Translations under genes and position numbers: made by a program | Part shown: positions 8,365 to 15,053 of the stretch, one piece after another | Numbering within the stretch: position 1 is the stretch's first letter | Layout: every line of letters begins with the position of its first letter | Notes under the pieces: model-generated | What the model was told of the DNA's origin: nothing | The model's input: the letters and a program-made list of their open reading frames with translations, nothing else | Database searches by the model: none | Assembly: GCA_902478715.1 (NCBI GenBank) | Contig: CABSMC010000051.1 | Location: 1-18,185 of the forward strand | DNA from: an uncultured Adlercreutzia sp. | GTDB taxonomy: Bacteria > Actinomycetota > Coriobacteriia > Coriobacteriales > Eggerthellaceae | DNA: 18,185 bases | Reading direction: 5' to 3'

Positions 8365-9174
8365 CTACTCCTGCGCGCCCGCCAGCACGCCGGCGTTCGG
8401 GCTGTTGGGATGCTCGTCGGCCTCGCCGGGCGCCGCCGGTGCCTCGTCTTCAACCGATACCACGATCTCCACCACATCGCGCACGAAGTAGTTCGCGGGC
8501 GTGCGGGTCATCCACAGCTGGTTGCTTCCGCCCACCGAGGCGGTCAGGGCCTCCTCGTTGATCTCGTAGCTGAGCACGCCGTGGCGCCCGATCACGTAAC
8601 CGAGCGGCAGCATGGTCTTGGTGCCGTCGGCCGATACGAACGTCACAGCATTGGCTCCGGGCTGCACGTCGGCCTGCTTCAAAATAGCCTCTATCGGAAT
8701 GCCCTTCACGTCGGCCGTGACGATGGCGCGGCCGCCCGCCGGGTTGCCACCGCAGGTGCAGGTCATCTTCTGCTGCACCGAATCGTCGCCGGCAAGATCG
8801 CCCACCGAGGCGGTGTAGGCGCTATCAACCGCACCCGACACGGTCAGCTGCCAGTCGAGCGGGTTCTCCGACGCGAGGGAAATCCCCGCGCCGCACACCA
8901 CGCGCACGGCCTTCTGGAACATCGTGCGGATGGTCTCGTTGGGCGTTACGGCCTCCTGATCGTAGGAGAACACACCCTCGGCCCGGGCCACCTTCACCGC
9001 ACCGGCCACGGCGGCGCTCTCGCTCACCTCCGCTTGCGGATCGGCGGCGGCATTCCCGTCCGCGCTATCGCCCGGCGCCACCGCCAAGGCGGGCACCGCC
9101 GACATGGACGCGATCATCGTCAAGCTTGCCAAGGCGCCGGCCGCGGCCCGGCCCTTCGATTTCAAATCTCTCAT
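8365..9174 (-). CDS. Secreted sulfite-oxidase-fold molybdopterin-binding protein
   Basis: A 269-aa product with a Sec signal peptide (positive start, hydrophobic 11-30, AxA-type site near PALA-VAPG) and then a domain resembling the oxidoreductase molybdopterin-binding family (sulfite oxidase fold). The segment KMTCTCGGNPAGG (137-147) lines up with KMDCTINGVGQ in the upstream protein, which makes C139 the candidate Mo-ligating cysteine. The next stretch DVKGIPIEAIL matches EVEGIPVSKII there. It starts 9 bp after the triheme gene stop with GGGGGAG just before ATG 9174, so the two are translationally coupled. It stops at NSPNAGVLAGAQE, exactly where the relative continues into the Ig-like domain. 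Substrate unknown. A reductive or oxidative periplasmic/cell-surface role is inferred. Confidence 0.8.
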   Translation of the reverse strand: MRDLKSKGRAAAGALASLTMIASMSAVPALAVAPGDSADGNAAADPQAEVSESAAVAGAVKVARAEGVFSYDQEAVTPNETIRTMFQKAVRVVCGAGISLASENPLDWQLTVSGAVDSAYTASVGDLAGDDSVQQKMTCTCGGNPAGGRAIVTADVKGIPIEAILKQADVQPGANAVTFVSADGTKTMLPLGYVIGRHGVLSYEINEEALTASVGGSNQLWMTRTPANYFVRDVVEIVVSVEDEAPAAPGEADEHPNSPNAGVLAGAQE

Positions 9175-9183
9175 GGTCTCCCC

Positions 9184-10839
9184 CTACTCCACCGTGAACA
9201 TGAACTGGGTATCGTACTGGCTCACGTGATCGGAGCCGTCCGGCGCCACGCTGGTGGTGCGGATGTTCAGCAGGTACGTGCCCGCCTCGGGCGGCGTGAA
9301 GTCCATCCGCCAGTAAGTCCAGAACTTGGAATCGTTGTTCGGCGTATCCAGCGTCTGCCAGGTCTTGCCGTGGTCGAAGGAGAACTCCAGCTTCTTGATG
9401 GGCTCGTTCCACGCGTCGGCGAAGCCCTCGAGGTGCACCGGAGAGGCCTCGCTGCCCGTCAGCACCACGCCCGTGGGATAGTTCAGCACGCCGCTGTTGG
9501 GCTTGGAGTAGGCCACGCCCGTCGCATCGTCGGCGAACTCGCCCAGATACAGCTGGTTGTTCAAATCCTCTTCGGGCAGCGTCATGAACGTGAGGTTGCC
9601 GATGCGCTTCACGAAGTTGCCACCGGAGGTGTTGTACAGCCACAGCATGCAGGGATAGCCCTGGGAGGGCGGCAGGGTCTCGCCGTCCATCTTCGTCACG
9701 ATAATGGCGTCGTTGTCAATCATCCAATCGATGGGCATCTGCGCGTAGTTGTAGCCATCGGGGCTGATGGGGCTCAAGATGTTCGCGCCGGCCTTCGGGC
9801 GGGCGAACTCGATGATCTTCGATACGGGAATGCCCTCCACCTCGCTCTGCATGATGGTGGCCTGGCCCACGCCGTTGATGGTGCAGTCCATCTTCATGAC
9901 CTGCTTCACCGTGCCGAACTTCTCAACCATCTCGGGAAGCGTCATGGTGACGGGGTTCTCGCAATCGCCGTCGATGGAGATGGTCCAGTTCTCATAGATG
10001 GTCGGATCGATGTCGTTGTCGTCCACCAGCCACTCGGCCGGCTCGTCCTTCACCGTCTTGAACACGCGGTTCTCGGCGGGCGTGATCGTGGTCTGGTCGT
10101 AGCTGATCTCAGCTTTGGCCTCGGCGGCGTCCACATCGGAGATGCCGTGCATCACGTTGTACTTCACGTCGTCCCAGCGCTTCATGTCGCCGGTCTTGAT
10201 GTCGCTGTAATGGCACGACGAGCAGGTGCCGTTCTGGCTCTGGAACATGGCGCTCTTCATATGGCTCGTGTGGATGGCCTCGGCCAGGAAGTTCTCGCCC
10301 TGGTAGGTTTCGGAATGGCAGGCGATGCAGTTCGCGTAGCTCTGCTCGGTGGGATAGCCGAAGAAGATGAGCCGGTGGTAGGTGGGCAGACTCATGAGCG
10401 CGTTCTCCAGCGTGTGGCACGACGTGCACCCGCGGTTGTCGGCATCCAGGTACGTGATGTTGAAGCCGCGATCGTCCGCCGGCACCGGCTGCACGGTGAA
10501 CCCATTGCGATCGGTGTAGCGCCGCGGTTGATTCGCCTCGGCGTTGGCCGCGTTCTCCTCGCTGTTCAAATAGAAGCCGGGCAGGGCGGTGACGCCGTCC
10601 ACGAAGCGGCCCTCAGTGGGGAACCCGCTCCCGGCCATCTGATCGACGTAGCCGTCGCTGGATACCGTCGCCTGCGCCTCGGCAGCCGGCGCCTCGGTGG
10701 TGCCGTCCGCCTTGTCGGGCGCGGTACTGGGAGCGCATCCCCAGGCAAGACACCCCATTCCCAAGACGCACGCGAGCACCGTCGCGCACGCAATCCCCTT
10801 GCGCGAGCACAGCCTCGTTTTCGTTGCTTGCTCTCTCAT
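9184..10839 (-). CDS. Triheme cytochrome c fused to a sulfite-oxidase-like molybdopterin domain
   Basis: A 551-aa exported protein. The N-terminus (charged, then hydrophobic about 17-34, Cys at 30 and 35) is a Sec or lipoprotein signal, but neither Cys has a canonical lipobox. Three c-type haem sites follow: CTSCH (138-142), CIACH (171-175), CSSCH (206-210), with H155, H190 and H193 as possible distal ligands. From about 245 a sulfite-oxidase-like domain starts, with the candidate Mo cysteine in KMDCTINGVGQ (C319) and SGGNFVKRIGNLTFM (405-419). The Ig-like dimerisation domain covers about 455-551. It is thus a self-contained electron-transfer plus molybdopterin catalytic unit, probably a surface respiratory reductase or oxidase. 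Substrate cannot be told. AAGGAGGAG lies 5 nt before ATG 10839. Downstream is the second sulfite-oxidase-like gene. No quinol dehydrogenase is in the window. Confidence 0.88.
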   Translation of the reverse strand: MREQATKTRLCSRKGIACATVLACVLGMGCLAWGCAPSTAPDKADGTTEAPAAEAQATVSSDGYVDQMAGSGFPTEGRFVDGVTALPGFYLNSEENAANAEANQPRRYTDRNGFTVQPVPADDRGFNITYLDADNRGCTSCHTLENALMSLPTYHRLIFFGYPTEQSYANCIACHSETYQGENFLAEAIHTSHMKSAMFQSQNGTCSSCHYSDIKTGDMKRWDDVKYNVMHGISDVDAAEAKAEISYDQTTITPAENRVFKTVKDEPAEWLVDDNDIDPTIYENWTISIDGDCENPVTMTLPEMVEKFGTVKQVMKMDCTINGVGQATIMQSEVEGIPVSKIIEFARPKAGANILSPISPDGYNYAQMPIDWMIDNDAIIVTKMDGETLPPSQGYPCMLWLYNTSGGNFVKRIGNLTFMTLPEEDLNNQLYLGEFADDATGVAYSKPNSGVLNYPTGVVLTGSEASPVHLEGFADAWNEPIKKLEFSFDHGKTWQTLDTPNNDSKFWTYWRMDFTPPEAGTYLLNIRTTSVAPDGSDHVSQYDTQFMFTVE

Positions 10840-10927
10840 ATCTCCTCCTTAGATTTCGGAAAATAGGCTTCCCTGACGCCTCGCGCCTCCTTTCCGGGCT
10901 TTGCGAAACTTGATGGAATTGGAATGG

Positions 10928-10961
10928 GCGCTGCGCCGCCACCTGCGTGCGGCCGCAGCGC
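10928..10961 (-). other. Hairpin between the Fic-like and triheme genes
   Basis: An 8-bp stem (GCGCTGCG/CGCAGCGC, 10954-10961 with 10928-10935) with an 18-nt GC-rich loop directly at the stop of the Fic-like gene. There is no T tract. It could attenuate read-through into the cytochrome gene, or act as a 3'-end stabiliser. Confidence 0.4.
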
Positions 10962-12455
10962 TTAATCCCGGGTTGGACTTCGCCGTATCAGGCCGTCGCT
11001 GTCGGCGATAGAGGCACGTCGAAAGTCGTAGTGCTCGGTGTACATCTTGTCGAGCAGCGCCTTCTCGTAGAAACCGATGTCGCGGTTGTACAGCGCGGAC
11101 GCCTCGTCGGTAGCGCGAAATTCCGGACGCAGCCGCCCCTCGTCGTCGTAGTAATGCAGATAGGCTTCGGCGCAATGCTCGCGCAAATAGGCCCGGCATC
11201 GTTCGCGCAAGTCGTCGTTGGCGAAGAAGAAATGCCGCACGCCATCGTCGCTCTGTTGGAGAAAGCCCAGATCCATCAGGCGCCCGAAATCGCTGCGGGC
11301 GCTCGGATAGGAAATGGCATAGCGCTTCATGTGAATGTCGTAGGTGAACTCCGCGTTGCTGTGCAGCACGGCCTCGAGCAGCACCTCTTTCTGCCGGGCG
11401 TTCATCGAGCCGTCGGCGTCGATGATGGCGCGCAGCCGATCGCGTCGCCGGCTCATGCCCTCGAGTTTGGTCATCACCCAGCGCTGCTCTTCCAAAATAA
11501 GCTCGACGGCGCGCTCGAACACGAGCGTCCAATCGTAGGTGCCGTCGTATTCCACGGCCAGATCTCCCGGCTCGAACGGCAGCGCCGGCGCGTCCGCCTC
11601 GGCGGCGTAGCGCCCGCGCTCTTGGGCGCACAGGGCGCTGCCGGTACCGTAGAGCAGGCGCATAACGGGAACATGAGCCGAGAAATGATAGCCCGAACGA
11701 TGAAGGAGCAGCAGGTAGAGCAGATAAGCGAACGGCGCATTGCCCACGGGGAACATCCCCGATGCGCTCACGAAGAACAGCGCCGTCAGCGCCACGATAA
11801 GGCGATGGTCGCCGCACTGGCCCTTGAGGGGGCCGGTGCTCCCATCGATGAACGAGCAGAGCAGCTCGAGCCCCTCGACCCGGGCCGAAGTATCCTCGGG
11901 AACCGCCTCGATGCCGGCCACCAGCCTGGCGTAGAGCATCTCAATGAAAGCAGGGGTGACTGCTTCGTCGCGGTACTCCTCTATTGACAGCAGCACCTTG
12001 CCGGCATTGGCCGCCAGAAGCTCGATGCCGCATTCCGGCTCGCAGGCATGCACGCACACTCGCCGCAGCCGCGCGACATCGATGTCGGGATGCTCGAGGC
12101 CGATGGCGTACACCACCTCGTTGGCCGCCATGTTCAGTTCCAGATGGCCGCCTTCCGGATCATAGAAGATGCGCCCGTAATGGGACGCGAGCCCCTCGTT
12201 GATTTGGAACTCTTCGAGGAGCGCCTCCAAGTGCCAGGTGGGGTCGTACCAGCAGCGGGCCGAAGCTGAAAGCGGGGGCAGGTCATGTCCGAGGCCGCGG
12301 CGCAAGCTGTTGATGGAAAACCAGTACAGCGCCGCATCTTCGGGAGTGACACCGAGCGATTCCGCCAAACTGTCGTAGGTTTGCGCCCGCTGGGAGGCGA
12401 TACGCAGGGCTCGATCGAGCAGCGGCGCCGAGCGAAATGCCGGCTTGGATTCCAC
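10962..12455 (-). CDS. Degenerate Fic-fold protein with C-terminal winged helix
   Basis: A 497-aa soluble protein. Residues about 216-257 (DHRLIVALTALFF, then GMFPVGNAPFAY at 233-244, then LLYLLLLHRSGY) match the Fic core helix and motif HPFxDGNGRxGR in layout and hydrophobic pattern, but the catalytic His is Gly, the acidic residue is Val and both arginines are lost. The segment ELNMAANEVVYAIGLE (106-121) sits where Fic proteins carry the inhibitory helix. Residues about 350-412 (MNARQKEVLLEAVL, SARSDFGRLMDLGFL) form the winged-helix often found behind Fic domains. It is therefore probably a catalytically dead, DNA-binding sensor or regulator. The start is GTG 12455 with GGGGAGGGG about 7 nt upstream; no equally supported ATG exists. 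It lies 122 bp ahead of the triheme gene, same strand, so it may control it. The Fic assignment is mine from motif layout. Confidence 0.65.
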   Translation of the reverse strand: MESKPAFRSAPLLDRALRIASQRAQTYDSLAESLGVTPEDAALYWFSINSLRRGLGHDLPPLSASARCWYDPTWHLEALLEEFQINEGLASHYGRIFYDPEGGHLELNMAANEVVYAIGLEHPDIDVARLRRVCVHACEPECGIELLAANAGKVLLSIEEYRDEAVTPAFIEMLYARLVAGIEAVPEDTSARVEGLELLCSFIDGSTGPLKGQCGDHRLIVALTALFFVSASGMFPVGNAPFAYLLYLLLLHRSGYHFSAHVPVMRLLYGTGSALCAQERGRYAAEADAPALPFEPGDLAVEYDGTYDWTLVFERAVELILEEQRWVMTKLEGMSRRRDRLRAIIDADGSMNARQKEVLLEAVLHSNAEFTYDIHMKRYAISYPSARSDFGRLMDLGFLQQSDDGVRHFFFANDDLRERCRAYLREHCAEAYLHYYDDEGRLRPEFRATDEASALYNRDIGFYEKALLDKMYTEHYDFRRASIADSDGLIRRSPTRD

Positions 12456-12489
12456 GATTTCCCCTCCCCTTTGCTCTCCCTTTTCCTCC

Positions 12490-12505
12490 GAACAAAGCTA
12501 TGTTC
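12490..12505. promoter_or_regulatory. Short dyad in the leader of the Fic-like gene
   Basis: GAACA-N6-TGTTC lies 35-50 nt upstream of the GTG start at 12455, close to a second and larger dyad. A spaced dyad of this kind suits a dimeric winged-helix or HTH regulator, possibly the Fic-like protein itself. Confidence 0.35.
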
Positions 12506-12513
12506 TCAGAAAG

Positions 12514-12543
12514 GCGCGCCCAACTTCAAGAGGTTGGGCGCGC
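12514..12543. promoter_or_regulatory. Perfect 11-bp inverted repeat upstream of the Fic-like gene
   Basis: GCGCGCCCAAC (12514-12524) is followed after 8 nt by its exact reverse complement (12533-12543). On the minus strand only a weak CCTTTC follows, so it is a poor terminator for that strand. On the plus strand six T occur about 10 nt away. It lies between the rpsI terminator and the Fic-like start. An operator or a leader attenuator is the best reading. Confidence 0.55.
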
Positions 12544-12617
12544 GCTAGAAAGTTTTTTCCACCCCCTCGGCGCCTCCTCGGGAAGCCTTTCCGCCCATCG
12601 CGAAAGTATCTGGGCAC

Positions 12618-12646
12618 AAAAAAGCCCGCTGCGGACAGCGGGCTTT
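12618..12646 (-). terminator. Rho-independent terminator of rplM-rpsI
   Basis: A perfect 10-bp stem (AAAGCCCGCT/AGCGGGCTTT, 12637-12646 with 12621-12630), a 6-nt loop, and a run of six T counting the last stem bases (12618-12623). It lies about 47 nt past the rpsI stop. Confidence 0.92.
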
Positions 12647-12693
12647 CGATTGCAGCATTGCGCAGCACCGATAAACGATGCGCGGCTCCAAAC

Positions 12694-13086
12694 TTAGCGC
12701 TTGGAGAACTGCGGGCGCTTGCGGGCCTTCTTCAGACCGTACTTCTTGCGCTCCACCATACGGGCGTCGCGCGTGAGGTAGCCGGCCTTCTTCAGCTCGG
12801 CGCGGTAGTCGCCGGCCTCCAGCAGAGCGCGGGAGATGCCGTGACGCAGGGCGCCGGCCTGACCGGACACGCCGCCGCCGTCGATGCGAGCCTTCACGTC
12901 GAAGTGGCCGGTGGTGTCGGTCACCTTGAAGGGGGTCATCGCGTAGTTGAACAGCGCCTCGCGGCCGAAGTACTCCTGGCCGTCGCGACCGTTGATGGTC
13001 ACCTTGCCAGTGCCGGGAACGAGACGGACGCGCGCCACCGCGTTCTTGCGGCGGCCGGTGCCGTAGTACAAAGCCTCATCTGCCAT
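12694..13086 (-). CDS. rpsI: 30S ribosomal protein S9 (uS9)
   Basis: 130 aa, the normal length. The N-terminal YYGTGRRKNAVARVRL and the basic tail ending KKARKRPQFSKR, which reaches into the ribosomal P site, are diagnostic of uS9. The central GGGVSGQAGALRHGISRAL motif is intact. The ATG at 13086 follows the rplM stop by 2 bp and its ribosome binding site (GGAGGG) overlaps the end of rplM, so the two are translationally coupled in the standard bacterial rplM-rpsI pair. Confidence 0.98.
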   Translation of the reverse strand: MADEALYYGTGRRKNAVARVRLVPGTGKVTINGRDGQEYFGREALFNYAMTPFKVTDTTGHFDVKARIDGGGVSGQAGALRHGISRALLEAGDYRAELKKAGYLTRDARMVERKKYGLKKARKRPQFSKR

Positions 13087-13088
13087 GA

Positions 13089-13523
13089 TTAACCCTCCAG
13101 ATCGATCTTGCGGGGCTGCTGAGCGGCATGGGGATGCTCAGCGCCGACGTACACCTTCAGTTTCTTGCCCATCGCACGGCCCAGCGTGTTCTTCGGCAGC
13201 ATGCCCTTGACGGCATGCTCGATGACGCGCTCGGGGTGCTTGGTCATGGCCTCGGTGAACGTCTCCTGCTTGAGCCCACCCGGGAACCCGCTGTGACGAT
13301 AGTAGGTCTTGGTGGCAGCCTTGGTACCGGTGACCTTGATCTTGTCAGCATTGATGATGATGACAAAGTCGCCCGTGTCCACATGGGGGGTGTACTGCGG
13401 CTTGTGCTTGCCCTTCAGAATCTGAGCAGCCTTGGTGGCCACACGACCGAGAACCTGATCCTCCGCGTCGATGATGACCCACTCGCGCTCAACCTCACCG
13501 GGCTTTGCATGATACGTCTTCAC
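13089..13523 (-). CDS. rplM: 50S ribosomal protein L13 (uL13)
   Basis: 144 aa, usual length. Signatures of uL13 are WVIIDAEDQVLGRVATKAA (15-33), the GKHKPQYTPHVDTGDFVIIINA block and VKGMLPKNTLGRAM followed by KLKVYVGAEHPHAAQQP. It binds 23S rRNA early in 50S assembly. The start is GTG 13523 with GGAGG 6 nt upstream. It is the first gene of the operon, read from a likely promoter at 13764-13792, which leaves a leader of about 230 nt. Confidence 0.98.
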   Translation of the reverse strand: MKTYHAKPGEVEREWVIIDAEDQVLGRVATKAAQILKGKHKPQYTPHVDTGDFVIIINADKIKVTGTKAATKTYYRHSGFPGGLKQETFTEAMTKHPERVIEHAVKGMLPKNTLGRAMGKKLKVYVGAEHPHAAQQPRKIDLEG

Positions 13524-13757
13524 TGTTTTCCTCCAATAGATTGCAGGTTCTGTCGGGCGGCTGAAGCCTCCTTTCCCGCGTCGGCGTGGCAGCCGCGATA
13601 GCGGGGACGGAACCGTCCGCCAGAGTGTTTGTTTTCAAAAGTGCACGATTCTCAGACGCCGGTTTCCTACGCCGACACGCGGTGCTTCGGGCCTGGACAA
13701 CCCTCGGCGGTTGCGTTTCCTTGAACCCATGCGTTTACGGGGCTTTTGAAAGCGAAC
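13524..13757 (-). promoter_or_regulatory. Long 5' leader of rplM
   Basis: If the promoter at 13764-13792 is used, the rplM mRNA starts near 13757 and carries about 234 untranslated nt. The leader includes short GC hairpins (for example GGACGG/CCGTCC near 13605-13620) but no terminator with a T run. Ribosomal operons are often autoregulated through such leaders, as known for L13. Whether this one is cannot be read from the sequence. Confidence 0.4.
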
Positions 13758-13763
13758 TTTTGC

Positions 13764-13792
13764 ATTCTCACCCGCCCGCGCGCGAATGTCAA
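13764..13792 (-). promoter_or_regulatory. Sigma-70-type promoter of rplM-rpsI
   Basis: On the minus strand, a perfect -35 TTGACA (13787-13792), a 17-bp spacer, and -10 GAGAAT (13764-13769, four of six consensus bases). It points towards rplM. Confidence 0.6.
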
Positions 13793-13910
13793 CGAAACCG
13801 CTCCGAGAAAGCGAAGAATCGCCAAAACTCCACCCCCGAACGGCAGGACGAGCGCATTGCCGCCGTGAAGGACGACCGTCGTTGCGGAAAGAGCACCACC
13901 ATCGCAGAGA

Positions 13911-14138
13911 AGGACCGTCCTTGGGAAGCGCTCCGTCGACGAACCAGTCGAAAAATGCACGAGATCGACGGTTATGAGCGTCTAAAGGCCGAGCGACGAG
14001 GCACATTTCAGGAAGACGCTTGACAAACCCCAGGTCAGAGCATCGCACGTGCAGGAGCACCTTCACAGCTGACAGCCTCGCACCCCCCAGACGCTCATAG
14101 CCGTCAATCTCGTGAAAAAAACGACCCCTTCAGTAACC
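13911..14138. repeat. Inverted-arm repeat element, copy 1
   Basis: A unit of about 228 bp also present at 16113-16334. Its inner arms 13958-13983 and 14089-14114 are reverse complements at 24 of 26 positions and enclose a 105-nt loop (13984-14088). The left flank (about 13911-13957) and right flank (14115-14138) match those of copy 2 in the same direction. The loop contains AAACCCCAGGTCAGA (14025-14039), which occurs in copy 2 as the reverse complement. No protein of recognisable family is encoded, and no transposase is nearby. It could be a MITE-like element, a structured RNA or a small invertible segment. The flanking 13793-13910 and 14139-14217 hold nothing else that I recognise. Confidence 0.85.
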
Positions 14139-14217
14139 AACTCCGAAGAGACCGGCACGGATCCCCTTGAGATAGCGCGAGAGATCGCCATGGGGGTTAT
14201 CTTGCGGCCACGGAACC

Positions 14218-14262
14218 GATATGACCAATAAACTAGTCAAATGGTCATATCTAAGATAAAAT
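14218..14262 (+). promoter_or_regulatory. Promoter and operator of the toxin-antitoxin pair
   Basis: A perfect 10-bp dyad GATATGACCA (14218-14227) / TGGTCATATC (14242-14251) with a 14-nt spacer, overlapping a likely promoter TAGTCA (14234-14239) - 17 bp - TAAAAT (14257-14262). This is what autorepression by a Phd-type antitoxin would need: a bound complex would cover the -35 box. The local AT content is far higher than around it. Confidence 0.65.
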
Positions 14263-14300
14263 TCTCTCAAAACCTTGCGGAACCTTAGAAGGGAGCTCCC

Positions 14301-14558
14301 ATGGCAGCAAGCATTGCTTTGGCGGAGGCGAAGGCGAATCTTTCCTCCGTCGTTCGACGCGTAGATGAAACGGGGGCCGAGTTTGTCGTCACGGTGAGGA
14401 ACCGGCCGTGCGCCATGATCGTGCCTATCCCCAAGCCGGCACCGCGTAAGCTGAAGGCCGCTGGCGCTCTTGCGGGAAAGAGACCGAAGGTGTCGCGCAC
14501 CGAGGAAAAGGCCGCTTACCAGAAGGCGCTGGAGGCGAAGTATGTCGACCTTCCTTGA
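14301..14558 (+). CDS. Phd/YefM-family antitoxin
   Basis: An 85-aa protein. The N-terminal half (SIALAEAKANLSSVVRRVDETG, then EFVVTVRNRPCAMIVP) is the Phd/YefM DNA-binding and dimerisation fold. The basic and alanine-rich C-terminal half (about 46-85) would be the disordered part that wraps the toxin. AAGGGAG lies about 6 nt before ATG 14301. The gene overlaps the PIN toxin by 17 bp, the common arrangement that couples translation, and is preceded by a promoter with an overlapping dyad, so it most likely represses its own operon together with the toxin. Confidence 0.9.
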   Translation: MAASIALAEAKANLSSVVRRVDETGAEFVVTVRNRPCAMIVPIPKPAPRKLKAAGALAGKRPKVSRTEEKAAYQKALEAKYVDLP

Positions 14559-14913
14559 TACGAACTGCCTGCTTCGCTACCTCCTCGCCGATATCGAAGA
14601 CCAGTTCGAAACGGTATGCCAGCATGTGGAAAACGGCGCATGCACCTCACCTGAGTTCATAGCCGAGTGCGTCTACGTACTTGACGGAACAGTTTACGGC
14701 TTCGACCGAACCGACGTGGCCAACACCATGATCGCGCTCCTCGATGACATCGCCTGCGAACACGAATCCACCATGCGCTACGCCCTCGAGCTCTATCGGA
14801 ACCACTCGCTTGATTTCGCCGACTGCATCTTGGCGGCACGCTTCGTCGTGGAAGGCACCCCCGTGCTTACCTTCGACAAAAAGCTCAACAAACTGCTGAG
14901 GGAGCTCGCGTAA
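14542..14913 (+). CDS. PIN-domain ribonuclease toxin (VapC-like)
   Basis: A 123-aa PIN domain, the usual toxin size. The acidic catalytic set is present: D6 in FLDTNCLLRYLL, E42 in FIAECVYVL, D94 in LDFADCILAAR, and D112 in LTFDKKL. It would coordinate Mg2+/Mn2+ and cut RNA. The PIN toxins paired with Phd-like antitoxins often target tRNA, but the target here is not known. The open frame starts at 14470, but ATG 14542 is chosen because GGAGG is 6 nt upstream and the conserved N-terminus starts there. The frame is intact, so the module is probably functional, unlike the neighbouring remnant at 15917-16112. Confidence 0.92.
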   Translation: MSTFLDTNCLLRYLLADIEDQFETVCQHVENGACTSPEFIAECVYVLDGTVYGFDRTDVANTMIALLDDIACEHESTMRYALELYRNHSLDFADCILAARFVVEGTPVLTFDKKLNKLLRELA

Positions 14914-14921
14914 TCCATCCC

Positions 14922-14949
14922 CCCCTGCGCCGTTGCGAGGGGAATTGTT
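14922..14949 (+). terminator. Possible terminator after the toxin gene
   Basis: CCCCT-(G bulge)-CGC, loop CGTT, GCG-AGGGG (14922-14942), followed by AATTGTTT. The stem is plausible but the T tract is interrupted. Confidence 0.45.
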
Positions 14950-15053
14950 TCCGTTGGCTTACACGCGGGCGGTTGCGCTCGCAGGCGCGCAGGCGATGGC
15001 GCACAATACGGAATGCTTTGTGAAATCCCGGGGTCTAAGGAAGCCTGTCCGTT

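Noticed and set aside
8410..10866. An 818-codon plus-strand open frame opposite the molybdopterin/cytochrome genes
   Set aside because: Same GC-driven antisense artefact; the opposite strand has haem motifs, signal peptides and ribosome binding sites.
13586..14023. A 145-codon plus-strand frame upstream of rplM
   Set aside because: It covers the rplM promoter and leader and half of repeat copy 1; no domain and no clear ribosome binding site.
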